A DNA stretch of 64,000 bases from Phycisphaerae bacterium (GTDB taxonomy: Bacteria; Planctomycetota; Phycisphaerae; UBA1845), in the NCBI GenBank assembly GCA_024102815.1, contig JAGFJJ010000069.1, positions 140,950 to 204,949 of the forward strand, read 5' to 3'. Below, piece after piece: positions 18,717 to 26,869 of this stretch; within the stretch, counting starts at the first letter, position 1; every line of letters starts with the position of its first letter. The translations under genes and the position numbers were made by a program. Under the pieces are notes generated by a model, which worked only from the letters and a program-made list of their open reading frames with translations, was not told the origin of the DNA and did not search any database.

Positions 18717-19524
18717 CGCAGACACGTCAGCCATACCTCGCAGGGGCGTCGTGTACATCGTCGGAGCCGGTCCCGGTGATCCGGGTTTGATCACGGTCCG
18801 CGGGCTTGAATTGCTCGGCCGAGCCGACGTGATTCTCCATGACCGTCTGGTTACGGACGAGATTCTTGCGCTTGCCCATCGTGACGCTCGGCGCATCGCC
18901 GTTTGCACCCTCGGTTCGGATTCCGCCACGCGCCAGAGCCGCATCCACGAGTTGTTCGTTGAGTACGCGGCCGCGGGGCAGACCGTGGTCCGGCTCAAGG
19001 GCGGCGACCCGTTCGTGTTCGGGAGAGGGTTCGAAGAGGTCCGGGCCTGTCGCGATGCGGGCATTCCGTGCGTGGTTGTGCCGGGGGTTTCAAGCGTGAT
19101 TGCCGGACCGGCCGCCGCGGGCATTCCACTAACCGATCGCAACCTGGTTCGCACGGTGGCTTTCGTCACTGGACGCATTTCGCCCGACGCCGAAGCGCCG
19201 CCCATCGATTTTGCGGCGCTTGCGTCGATGGACACGCTCGTGGTGCTCATGGGCCGCGAGAACCTCGGTGCCATCTCCCGGACACTGATCAAGGCCGGAA
19301 AGAATCCGGCCACGCCCGCTGCCTGCGTGGAACGTGCTACGACGCCCGAGCAGCGCGTGATCGTGTCGACGCTGGTCGACCTTCCGGCGGTCGCCGATCG
19401 CGAAGGCCTCACCTCTCCGACGGTCATCGTGGTCGGTCCTGTGGCGGCGCTGGCGGAAGAGGCCAAGGATGTCTGTGCGATGTTCATGGTCGAGCAGTCC
19501 AGCCAATCCCCGCTTTCCCCGTGA
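18706..19524 (+). CDS. cobA: Uroporphyrinogen-III C-methyltransferase (SUMT)
   Basis: The protein shows the SUMT fold with the GAGPGDPGLITVRG P-loop, the RLKGGDPFVFGRG signature and the PGVSSVIAGPAAAGIPLTDR motif, so it should methylate uroporphyrinogen III at C2 and C7 to give precorrin-2. Together with the upstream chelatase this makes siroheme for the sulfite reductase; the dehydrogenase step (CysG-B/Met8 type) is not encoded in the window. The ATG at 18706 is preferred because GGAG (18693-18696) lies 9 bases upstream; a GTG at 18691 is an alternative. Either way it overlaps the end of the chelatase gene. Last gene of the sulfur operon. Confidence 0.93.
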   Translation: MPFDADTSAIPRRGVVYIVGAGPGDPGLITVRGLELLGRADVILHDRLVTDEILALAHRDARRIAVCTLGSDSATRQSRIHELFVEYAAAGQTVVRLKGGDPFVFGRGFEEVRACRDAGIPCVVVPGVSSVIAGPAAAGIPLTDRNLVRTVAFVTGRISPDAEAPPIDFAALASMDTLVVLMGRENLGAISRTLIKAGKNPATPAACVERATTPEQRVIVSTLVDLPAVADREGLTSPTVIVVGPVAALAEEAKDVCAMFMVEQSSQSPLSP

Positions 19525-19683
19525 TCGAACCTGCGGGCGGCGCCGGTCGTCGCGCCGCATGTCCTCTACAGGAAATAACGCGCAAGGGCGCTCAGTCGGC
19601 CGCGCGATTGAAGTGAGCGCCCTGCGTCCGGGACGGCGTAGCAGTATTGTGAAGCGGGTTCCAATGGCTGTAGTATCCACTCC

Positions 19684-19978
19684 ATGTCCGAGACCGAGGC
19701 GCAGAACGTGGCGAGTTCCGTTGCGAGTGGCGGCGATCCGGGGGGCGAATTGAAGGCGGATTCAGCGGTTGAGGTCGATGGGCCGGTCATCGCGGACCGG
19801 CCGTACTTTTCGAAGAGATCGAAGGCCCGCCGAGAGGGGTCTCGGCGAGCATGTGGCAGTGCCACCGAACACGGAACCGAGCGTCAAGGAACTGGCCTGC
19901 GCGACACACAGGCGTTCCAAGATCTGGGAATGCGTTCTCTGCGCCGAGAATCCGCGGTACGTTGTTTCAGCGAGATAA
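19684..19978 (+). pseudogene. Possible frameshifted small gene
   Basis: Frame one from the ATG at 19684 begins with natural-looking sequence (MSETEAQNVASSVASGG...ADRPYFSKRSKA) and then degenerates into Arg-rich nonsense. The +1 frame continues sensibly as GLGEHVAVPPNTEPSVKELAC... with a C-x10-C-x2-C spacing and stops at 19978. The join falls on a perfect 8-bp hairpin (CGCCGAGA/TCTCGGCG, 19828-19847) followed by a GTGGCA/TGCCAC dyad (19853-19865). It may be a small zinc-ribbon-like gene broken by a frameshift, a recoding site, a sequencing error, or chance. The remaining DNA to 20321 holds a 15-base palindrome near 19992-20006 and no gene I can support. Confidence 0.3.
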
Positions 19979-20321
19979 TCGTCAAGCGGGTGCGCAGAAT
20001 CTGCGCTGGCAAGCGCGGTCATCCCTGAGGACTTGGTAATTCTGAGAAGTCGGGGATTATCCGGGTGGGTATCCTGGGAATTGTTGGCGGAGATTTCACA
20101 GGATAAGTCGGTCTTTAAGTTGCATAACGAAGAAGTTGGGGGTGCATTGGCCGTTTCGGTCGCGGTGAACGAAGTGTCGCATGCGGATGGGTTTGCGGCG
20201 GCAGGCATGCCAATTGCCCGGCCATGTAAGTTGCAGACCGGTCGGGGTTTGCGCGCAGGAGGCCGCGCCTTTCGTTCATGGGTGCGGTGCGGAAGACATA
20301 CCGGCTCAGGAGATGCCCGCC

Positions 20322-21554
20322 ATGACGCGATTCAAGTCATCAAGTACGTGGTTGACGGTGATGTTGTGTGCGGTCGGACTTGTCGTGCTGGCCGGTTGTC
20401 CCGTTGTCGTGCCGCCCGGGAACGACAACGACAACACGAACGTGAATGACAACGACAATACGAACACGAACGACAATACGAATACGAACGATAACGACAA
20501 CACCAACGTGAACGACAACGACAACGACAACGGGGAGCCGGGTCCGGCGCAGACCTTCCCGACGAGCCTGCACTTCCAGCGCACCGGCAAGGCGTACTTC
20601 TATGCCGAGGAGAACGGCGGGTTCGAGACGATCACGCAAGTTCCCATGGATGATCTGGAGTGCCAGGCGTGCCACGCTGCCACCCTGGCCGACGGCACGC
20701 CGGTCGATGCCGAGACGTACGTTCCGAGCTGCGCGGATTGCCATGCCGACCCGGGGGATCCCGGGGAGGTGGCCGACAGCACCTGTCTCGGCTGCCACTC
20801 CCGTCAGGGCGCCGAGCAAGGCCTCTATAGTGACGTACACCGGGACATGGGCTTCACGTGCATGAGCTGCCACGCGCTGAGCGAAATGCACGGCGACGGG
20901 ACGGAGTACAACTCGCTGCTGGATGACGGGGCGATGGTCACGCGATGTGAGAACTGCCACAATCCGCCGCCATCCAATTCGGCCCACACCATTCACACGG
21001 CGAGCGTCGATTGCTCCGCGTGTCACGTGCAGTCCGTGATTTCGTGCTACAGTTGCCACTTCGAGAGCGAGGTCGTGGGCACCGGGAAGCGGTTCTTCAC
21101 GCCGCCGCGGAAGGACTTCAAATTCCTGGTCAATTTCCGCGACAAGGTTCACACCGCGACGTTCCAGTCGCTGACGTATCAGGGCGAGTCGTTCTACGTA
21201 ATCGCTCCGTACTACGCCCACACGGTGACGGCCGAAGTCAATTGCGGGGATTGCCACGGGAACGCGGCCGTGCAGGAATACAACGATACGGGCATGATCA
21301 CGGTTACGTCGTGGGACGAAGACACGCGCACGCTGACGGGCCCGTCGGGCGTGATCCCGATTCCGCCGGATTGGGAGACGTCGCTTCTGCTGGATTTCCT
21401 GGACTACACGGGCGATCCTATGACGCCGATCCCGGATACGGATCCGGCGCTGTGGGAGTACCTCAAGACCGGCGCCGACCTCACACAAATGCTCTATGGT
21501 GAGCCGCTGACGGCGGAGCAGATCGGAAGTCTTTCCATCAGCTTCGGCGGCTGA
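20322..21554 (+). CDS. Octaheme c-type cytochrome lipoprotein with Asn-Asp linker
   Basis: The 410-residue protein begins with a lipoprotein signal (LVVLAGC), then an about 37-residue linker of alternating Asn, Asp and Thr, and then a domain with eight CxxCH heme sites: CQACH, CADCH, CLGCH, CMSCH, CENCH, CSACH, CYSCH and CGDCH. It should sit on the outside of a membrane and carry electrons; multiheme proteins of this size often belong to nitrogen, sulfur or extracellular redox chemistry. Here no partner gene is adjacent. The start at 20322 is set by an AGGAG 9 bases upstream and by the signal peptide; the longer open frame upstream is not signal-like. A strong terminator follows. Confidence 0.88.
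   Translation: MTRFKSSSTWLTVMLCAVGLVVLAGCPVVVPPGNDNDNTNVNDNDNTNTNDNTNTNDNDNTNVNDNDNDNGEPGPAQTFPTSLHFQRTGKAYFYAEENGGFETITQVPMDDLECQACHAATLADGTPVDAETYVPSCADCHADPGDPGEVADSTCLGCHSRQGAEQGLYSDVHRDMGFTCMSCHALSEMHGDGTEYNSLLDDGAMVTRCENCHNPPPSNSAHTIHTASVDCSACHVQSVISCYSCHFESEVVGTGKRFFTPPRKDFKFLVNFRDKVHTATFQSLTYQGESFYVIAPYYAHTVTAEVNCGDCHGNAAVQEYNDTGMITVTSWDEDTRTLTGPSGVIPIPPDWETSLLLDFLDYTGDPMTPIPDTDPALWEYLKTGADLTQMLYGEPLTAEQIGSLSISFGG
20421..20532 (+). repeat. Asn-Asp-Thr codon repeat (NDN linker)
   Basis: About 112 bases of reiterated aacgac/aacaat/acgaac units encode the flexible acidic linker between the lipid anchor and the heme domain of the octaheme cytochrome. The same repeat type occurs at 48201-48312 in a second cytochrome. 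Confidence 0.85.
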
Positions 21555-21574
21555 CGTTCACGCGACCAATGGAG

Positions 21575-21618
21575 AGGGTGCTGATGCCGAGTCTTTCTCG
21601 GCCGGCACCCTTTCTTTT
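21575..21618 (+). terminator. Intrinsic terminator after the octaheme cytochrome gene
   Basis: GGGTGC...GCCGAG pairs with CTCGGC...GCACCC around a TCTTT loop and is followed by TTTCTTTTT. It starts 21 bases after the cytochrome stop codon. Confidence 0.85.
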
Positions 21619-21733
21619 TATTGACCGGGTTTCCATCAGGCGGCAACGCGGAAATAATACTCCGGAAGGCGCAGCGCGAAGGCGCGACATGACGTGGGCG
21701 CTTCATGCTCATTTACCCAGGGAGGTGCTGGCG

Positions 21734-22306
21734 ATGCACCGACAGCCGCTGCTGGAGTTGCTCGAAAGGCATGCAGCTTTCGATGCCGCCGAGCGGGCAA
21801 GTCTGGATCGGATGATCCGCTTCGTGCGCGAGACGCCGGGCTGCTTCGAGCGATCCAACGCGGTGGGGCACATGACCGGTGCGGCCTGGTTGCTCAGCCG
21901 GGACGGTCGGCGCGTGCTTCTCCATCAGCACCGCAAGCTGGGCAAATGGCTTCAGCTCGGCGGCCACGCGGACGGCGATCCCGATCTGCTTCGCGTGGCC
22001 ATGCGCGAAGCGCGGGAGGAATCGGGCATTCAGGGGATTGAGGCGGTTCACACGGCGATTTTCGACGTGGACGTGCATGAAATTCCGGCGCGCGGTGACC
22101 GCCCCGCACACCTGCACTTCGACGTGCGTTTTCTTCTTCGCGTAACCGGGAGCGAGGCTTATCAAAGGAGCGAGGAATCTTTCGCCCTGGCCTGGATGAC
22201 CGGAGAGGAAATCGACGTTCTCGATACCGACGAGTCGGTGCGCCGGATGAACCGGAAGTGGAAGTCAGCGCCGTTGCCTGCGCCGTGTACCGGACCGATA
22301 GCGTGA
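21734..22306 (+). CDS. Nudix hydrolase
   Basis: The 190-residue protein contains a Nudix box around residues 80-103 (GGHADGDPDLLRVAMREAREESGI in two pieces: GGHADGDPDLL and RVAMREAREESGI). The catalytic REAREE core is intact, while the preceding consensus Glu is Pro, as in a subgroup with the GGHxDGD form. The family hydrolyses nucleoside diphosphate derivatives; the substrate is unknown. The start is fixed by GGAGGT at 21721-21726, 7 bases before the ATG; the longer open frame runs through the upstream terminator and is not used. It is convergent with the next gene, only 7 bases apart. Confidence 0.87.
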   Translation: MHRQPLLELLERHAAFDAAERASLDRMIRFVRETPGCFERSNAVGHMTGAAWLLSRDGRRVLLHQHRKLGKWLQLGGHADGDPDLLRVAMREAREESGIQGIEAVHTAIFDVDVHEIPARGDRPAHLHFDVRFLLRVTGSEAYQRSEESFALAWMTGEEIDVLDTDESVRRMNRKWKSAPLPAPCTGPIA

Positions 22307-22313
22307 GCGCGCG

Positions 22314-23093
22314 TCAGGAACGATCGATAAACCGAGCCTCCGAGACCTTTCCGTCCTCAACTTCCAGCCGCAGACAACTGCCCATTTCATCCGGCGTGAG
22401 ACCGCCCTCCTCGGAGCGAACGGGGGTGTAGTACAAGAACGCGGGACCGATCTCTCGTGTGGGCTCTCCAAGGATCTGGAGCACCTCCTCGCGCGTCTTG
22501 CCTTTCAGGGGATTGCGGTTGGATAGGTCGATGGCCATGTGGAACCGTGCCAGTTCGCCTCCGGTGGACCATTTCTCTTCTGAAAATGGCGCCGATTGGA
22601 CGTTCTTGAGGTATCCGACATAACCGACATCTTCGAGTCTTCCCTCGACATTGAGGTTCACGAGCATTTCAGGTGTCCGGTCGTGTGAGCCCTCCACGGT
22701 AGGGAAAGCGTAGATCAGGCGATGAAGGTACCTGTAGGCCGGGCCGAGAATCGCCACGGCCTCATCCGTCGAATTCCCAGCAAGCTTGCCGCTTGCCGCC
22801 AGCGACTTTGCGATCGCATTCCATTGTTCGCCCTCGGCGGTTTGAATCCCCGCGAATTCAGATTCGGGCGCCTTCGGCGTCGGCGTGTTCGCGGGCGATT
22901 CCGTCTTGCTCTCCTCCGAGCCAGCAGCGGTTGTCGCGCGGGAACCCGAATCGCCTGCGGGTTCGGTTGAAACGGCGGGCGTCGATTCCGAATTCCGGTG
23001 ATCCGCAGCGGCCGGCTTCTCGCTCTCCTGCCGACAGGCAACGACCGTCAGCATCAGCGGAAGCGCTGCGCAAATCGCTCTCCAAGGTAGCAT
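22314..23093 (-). CDS. Lipoprotein with SmpA/BamE-like segments
   Basis: The 259-residue product has a lipoprotein signal (MLPWRAICAALPLMLTVVAC), a long Ser/Thr/Glu/Pro-rich linker and a C-terminal domain in which two segments resemble the SmpA/BamE pattern: STDEAVAILGPAYRY and KGKTREEVLQILGEPTREIGPAFLYYTP. It is therefore a surface or periplasmic lipoprotein of unknown role. GGAG lies 7 bases before the ATG at 23093; the open frame upstream of it has no signal. It follows the pseudopilin gene by 115 bases on the same strand and could be a distal member of the B12-riboswitch operon. Confidence 0.75.
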   Translation of the reverse strand: MLPWRAICAALPLMLTVVACRQESEKPAAADHRNSESTPAVSTEPAGDSGSRATTAAGSEESKTESPANTPTPKAPESEFAGIQTAEGEQWNAIAKSLAASGKLAGNSTDEAVAILGPAYRYLHRLIYAFPTVEGSHDRTPEMLVNLNVEGRLEDVGYVGYLKNVQSAPFSEEKWSTGGELARFHMAIDLSNRNPLKGKTREEVLQILGEPTREIGPAFLYYTPVRSEEGGLTPDEMGSCLRLEVEDGKVSEARFIDRS

Positions 23094-23207
23094 TCCGATT
23101 CTCCGGTTCGCTTCAATATTTCTGCAACGGCAAGAGACTCGCGCGCGGTCCCAATTGGTCCGGCGCCGGCTCCGATTCGCCACTTGCCATTATGCCGGTT
23201 GGAAAAG

Positions 23208-24023
23208 TCAATTCAAGTCGAAGAGGCTGTTGTCGTCCCGCTCGCCGAACCAGCCGATGTTCCATCGCGCGGGGTCGGCAGGATAGAACCCGCTGGACCA
23301 CGTGAACGTCCGCTCGTGAGCGTCGATGTGCCCGTCGCACCAGGCTGCATTTGCCTTGCCGGCGTGGCGGAAATGAATGGAAGGATCGGGCCGTGCCGTC
23401 GGATACTGCGGATGGAAGCGTGGTTCAATGAAGCTGTACTCGATGAGTGTATTGGCTGCGAACGCGGTGTCAGCGAACATGAGCGTCTCGGCCGGGCGGG
23501 CAACGCGGTCTCGGAGCACGCCCAGACGATCGTTCACGATGACGGCCTCACCGGTCGGGAAGTAGCGTGATTCCGTTCCAATGTAGGACGAGTTGTATCC
23601 GAATCCTCCGGCGCCGCGTTCGAAGCCGCCGCTGGACCGTGCAATTTCCTCGGCGGGAAAGGCCGGGCATTCACGGATCAGCGCATCCGCCCCAAGAAAC
23701 GAAGCGAGCGGACCAGAGGCCGGATCGAATGGATCATTGACGCGCTTTCTCGATCCGTGCCAGCGATGGAGGTTCTTGCGGCGTTCGGCCATGCCGGGGC
23801 AATAGCGTCCCTGGCTGGACTGGGCGTAGAGCTCATTGGCGATATTCAATTGACGGATGTTCGAACTACAGACGGTTCTGTACGCCTGCCGCCGGGCGGA
23901 GGTCAAGCCGGGGATCAGGATCGAAAGCAAGGCCCCAATGATCCCTATCACGACCAGCATCTCCAGGAGGGAGAAGGCCGCGCGGAAGCGGGGGAGGCCT
24001 GCCTGGATTGGTCGAGGAATCAC
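23208..24023 (-). CDS. Type II secretion-like pseudopilin with H-x9-DG motif
   Basis: The 271-residue protein has the prepilin signal AFSLLEMLVVIGIIGALLSILIPGL, cut before the Phe, and the C-terminal FRHAGKANAAWCDGHID, an H-x9-DG motif typical of the large planctomycete pseudopilin families. It should be processed by a prepilin peptidase and take part in a pilus-like or secretion assembly. Its ATG overlaps the stop of the upstream secreted-protein gene by four bases, so the pseudopilin is co-translated with the B12-regulated surface proteins. Confidence 0.88.
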   Translation of the reverse strand: MIPRPIQAGLPRFRAAFSLLEMLVVIGIIGALLSILIPGLTSARRQAYRTVCSSNIRQLNIANELYAQSSQGRYCPGMAERRKNLHRWHGSRKRVNDPFDPASGPLASFLGADALIRECPAFPAEEIARSSGGFERGAGGFGYNSSYIGTESRYFPTGEAVIVNDRLGVLRDRVARPAETLMFADTAFAANTLIEYSFIEPRFHPQYPTARPDPSIHFRHAGKANAAWCDGHIDAHERTFTWSSGFYPADPARWNIGWFGERDDNSLFDLN

Positions 24024-25207
24024 CGCTGTCCTCCGAGGCGCCGCACGAACGCAGACCAGTCCACAAGGGTCACGATGTCATCATTGTCGTCGTCCAGGAA
24101 TGGGCATTCCGCGTTCATCGGACCTGCATGATTCAGACAGCGCTGAAAACACGCAGCATCGGCCAAGTCAATGTCCAAGTCGCCGTCGCAATCGCCGAAC
24201 CGGTCCGGGGCGACGTCCGAAACGGCATCGATCTCGGGTGATTTCTCACCAATAACCTCAATGACGATGTCGGCGGCGTTGGTCAGGCGAATGAAGTCGA
24301 ACCCGCCGATGTTGGCCGATACCCCGGTTTCGGGGTCGACCGCCCAGGCGATATCAAAGGCATCTCCTCCGCCGCAGCGGGGACTGAGACCTGCTCTTCC
24401 GGGATCGTCGGGAACGGTGTAGAACTCGTCCGGTGTCATCGACGTGTCATCGACGTTGTTATCGCCATCGAGGTCACCCAAAAGGAGTGTTGGCGTATAC
24501 TCCGCGTAACCCCAGATACCCTCCACCGCGGGGTCGGGGGACGGATTCTCGACAACCGGCATCGCGAAGATATCCGCGGGGAGCAGAAACCCGGAGGTCT
24601 CCCACGCCCCGGTTTGCCCGGGCGGTATCCAGGAAAGCAGTGTCGGCGGCAGGGGAGTAGCCGGGTTATCGTCCCACGTTTTCTCGGCGCGTTGATCATC
24701 GGGGACATGCAGGTGGGAGCCGGGAATGAGGTACCATCGTTCGCCGCGATCCGCTTCGATCAGACCGCTTCCGTCGGCATCGAGGGCGATTTCGATCGTG
24801 GCGCATTCGGCCCAGCGGCGCTCGCCGTTGTCCGATACGTAATGGGCGTTGCCGAAGACGATCGCATCCATGCCGAAAGGATTGAGCGGATGATCTTGCA
24901 CGACATGATCGAAACGGAGCGTTATCGATCCTCCGAATCCGCCGAGCGTCACCAACGAGCTGAATGCCGGGGCGAATGTCCCGCCGCCCTCGGGCGGGCC
25001 CAGGGCCAGGGAGGGATCATTCAGCTCCGGGTCGTTGACGAACTGTCCGGGAGCCGGATCGTAGGAGATCACCTCGACGGCGAAGGGAGTCTGGGCGAAG
25101 GATTCGACGGCAAGCAGAGCAACAGCTGCGAGCGTTAGAGCGCAACGGCGGCCTTTCCTGCGGGCAGGAGGGGTTGCGAATACGCTCACGCGGTGGGAGC
25201 GACTCAT
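24020..25207 (-). CDS. Secreted protein with dockerin-like C-terminal repeats
   Basis: The 395-residue protein has an Arg-rich N-terminus and signal peptide (CALTLAAVALLAVESFAQ), a beta-rich body with LGPPEGGGTFAPAFSSLVTLGG and GGSITLRFDH motifs, and a C-terminal pair of Ca-binding, dockerin-like repeats (FGDCDGDLDIDLADAACFQRC and FLDDDNDDIVTLVDWSAFVRR). The body is not one I can assign. It is the second gene after the cobalamin riboswitch, six bases from the PEP-CTERM gene, and overlaps the pseudopilin gene, which suggests a shared function at the cell surface. Confidence 0.82.
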   Translation of the reverse strand: MSRSHRVSVFATPPARRKGRRCALTLAAVALLAVESFAQTPFAVEVISYDPAPGQFVNDPELNDPSLALGPPEGGGTFAPAFSSLVTLGGFGGSITLRFDHVVQDHPLNPFGMDAIVFGNAHYVSDNGERRWAECATIEIALDADGSGLIEADRGERWYLIPGSHLHVPDDQRAEKTWDDNPATPLPPTLLSWIPPGQTGAWETSGFLLPADIFAMPVVENPSPDPAVEGIWGYAEYTPTLLLGDLDGDNNVDDTSMTPDEFYTVPDDPGRAGLSPRCGGGDAFDIAWAVDPETGVSANIGGFDFIRLTNAADIVIEVIGEKSPEIDAVSDVAPDRFGDCDGDLDIDLADAACFQRCLNHAGPMNAECPFLDDDNDDIVTLVDWSAFVRRLGGQR

Positions 25208-25213
25208 CGGAAT

Positions 25214-26320
25214 CTACCGTCCTTTCCGCGCGCGAGGCCGGATGGAAAGCGCCAAGCTGCCCGTGATGATGAGGAGAGCGCTGGCGGGCTCAGGAACCGC
25301 GTAGACGTAGACCGTGTCGCCGTCGCGAAGGAGCAGTTCGCCCCTTGGAAGATTGTAATTCACATCGTAGACATTGAGATCGGAGAGGTCATCGGGGTCG
25401 AGCCGGCGAAGTTCGCCTGCGTCCGCCGGGTCGGCCGGGGCTCCGCCCGAAGCGGCCCGCAGCACGACATCGCCGCGAATCAATGCCGCAAAATCGATAT
25501 CGGTTCCGAAGTAGTCGCCTCCCCCGATCAGGAGATTTCCCTCGCCGTCGAAGACCATCGGCGCGGCCGAGAGGGTATCGGCGACGGTGGCCCCATCGTT
25601 CTCGAAGTCCAGCGGGTTGCCAGCGTCGACCGCGTCCTGCCAGTCGGCGAAGGGGAAGTAGCGAATCTCCCCCGTGCCGCTGGGGCCCGTGGTCGCGAAG
25701 CCGTTGCTCGTGTAGAGGTTGCCCGCGGTGTCGAAGGCAATACCGCCGGAAGCGCCGCCAACTGCTTCCACCACGATGGGATTGACGGGATGAACGGGGT
25801 CGGCGCTGGCGGTGTCCAGCAGGCTGACGTAGGCCGGTTGTCCGAACTCGCCGGCTGTAAGTGCCAGATTCTTGGCATCCGACCATTGGGCATCAAAATG
25901 GCTTGCCGAAAGCCATCGGCCATCGAGAGTAGCCGTTTCGAAAACGCCGACTTGATCGTTGGTGAAGCTCGACCCGCCCCCGTTGCCGACTGCGAACGCC
26001 TCGCCGTCGGGGGAGAATCGAAGAAATCCCGCGCCGAAGCTGCTGATATCGGCTTGCGGCAACTGACCCAGCGGGTTGAACAGCCGGGAGCCGGCCTGCG
26101 ATTCCGCGTACAGCGTCGCGCCCGCCAGGGAGAAGATGCGCCCGTCGGGATGCACGTCGAATGTCGACGTACCAGGCGGAAGCGTAAAGGATCCGGTGAG
26201 GTGATAGCCATCGAACGTTCCACCCAACGCGCTGCTTGTCCGGATCGACCAGACTATTCCCGCCAGGAGAATAGCCTTGACCGCTCGAAGCCTCGTGCGT
26301 CGCCGCGAGATCACGTCCAC
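25214..26320 (-). CDS. PEP-CTERM propeller-like surface protein under a cobalamin riboswitch
   Basis: The 368-residue product has a signal peptide (AVKAILLAGIVWSIRTSSALG), repeats of propeller character (FDVHPDGRIFSLAGATLYAES, FLRFSPDGEAFAVGNGG, GIAFDTAGNLYTSNGF, MVFDGEGNLLIGGGDYFG) and a C-terminal VPEPASALLIITGSLALS with a basic end, the PEP-CTERM sorting signal. The GTG start at 26320 is chosen because AAGGAG is 8 bases upstream and because longer versions of the frame would run through the riboswitch terminator. Regulation by vitamin B12 points to a role in cobalamin capture; Bacteroides BtuG is a known B12-binding surface propeller, but I see no sequence proof of homology. Confidence 0.82.
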   Translation of the reverse strand: MDVISRRRTRLRAVKAILLAGIVWSIRTSSALGGTFDGYHLTGSFTLPPGTSTFDVHPDGRIFSLAGATLYAESQAGSRLFNPLGQLPQADISSFGAGFLRFSPDGEAFAVGNGGGSSFTNDQVGVFETATLDGRWLSASHFDAQWSDAKNLALTAGEFGQPAYVSLLDTASADPVHPVNPIVVEAVGGASGGIAFDTAGNLYTSNGFATTGPSGTGEIRYFPFADWQDAVDAGNPLDFENDGATVADTLSAAPMVFDGEGNLLIGGGDYFGTDIDFAALIRGDVVLRAASGGAPADPADAGELRRLDPDDLSDLNVYDVNYNLPRGELLLRDGDTVYVYAVPEPASALLIITGSLALSIRPRARKGR

Positions 26321-26384
26321 TGCATCTGCTCCTTTCTCCGCCGGGCGGCCGATGACCCGCGGCCTGAGCGACGAACAAGGGAAA

Positions 26385-26422
26385 GAAAAAACCCGGCGTC
26401 TCGACGGATCGAGGGCCGGGTT
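26385..26422 (-). terminator. Expression-platform terminator of the cobalamin riboswitch
   Basis: On the minus strand AACCCGGC...CTCGA/TCGAG...GCCGGGTT forms an interrupted hairpin followed by TTTTTTC. It lies between the aptamer and the start codon, so B12 binding should favour termination before the PEP-CTERM gene. Confidence 0.8.
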
Positions 26423-26540
26423 CATCGTTTCACCATGTGGAGCAGCCATTCAGCCCCTGCGGACAGGGTGGAGATTGCATCTCACCAGGGAAAGCGCGGA
26501 ACGCGGCGCCTCAGTCCCCGAAGGCACCACATCAACGCGA

Positions 26541-26735
26541 TTTCGACCGGCAGGTCTTCTGGCTTACGGATCGTCCTACTGACCACGCCTTCTCCGAAGG
26601 ATGCCCGGGCCATATCTGCCCGGCTCCTGCGAATGGCGGTTCGTGGTGTTCGTACCCGATTACAGCGGCGGGTCCGCGGTGGATTTGCACCACCTTCCCT
26701 TTTGACCCGTGACGAGCACGGGCGCACCAGTCATC
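26541..26735 (-). promoter_or_regulatory. Cobalamin (adenosylcobalamin) riboswitch aptamer
   Basis: Read on the minus strand, the conserved elements occur in order: GGTGCGCCCGTG, AAAGGGAAGGTGGTGCAAATC, CGCGGACCCGCCGCTGTAAT, then the B12-box-like AGCCAGAAGACCTGCCGG. These match the class-I/II cobalamin aptamer core closely. It is followed by an intrinsic terminator and a three-gene operon for a PEP-CTERM propeller protein, a dockerin-type secreted protein and a pseudopilin. The usual targets (cobalamin synthesis, BtuB, metE) are absent nearby. Confidence 0.95.
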
Positions 26736-26783
26736 GCGAACTATGCAATTGTCAACGGCCGGGGATCACCCTGCCGATCGCAA

Positions 26784-26812
26784 TCTCTACTCCGGTGGAG
26801 TTTCGGCGTCAA
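26784..26812 (-). promoter_or_regulatory. Candidate promoter of the B12-regulated operon
   Basis: On the minus strand TTGACG and TAGAGA are 17 bases apart in the gap between the saccharopine-dehydrogenase-like gene and the riboswitch. The predicted start would be about 40 bases before the aptamer. The -10 match is modest. Confidence 0.4.
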
Positions 26813-26869
26813 GAGAAATCCTGCGTGCACGGCTCGGCCGACACTGAACGAGGGCATCCTGCAATGACA

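Noticed and set aside
15972-19487. 1171-codon minus-strand open frame opposite the sulfur operon
   Set aside because: No recognisable motif; high-GC third positions create long antisense frames. The four plus-strand genes are clear.
20306-21488. Minus-strand frames rich in Val/Ser/Leu across the NDN repeat
   Set aside because: They arise from the reverse complement of the Asn-Asp codon repeat; the plus strand has the heme motifs.
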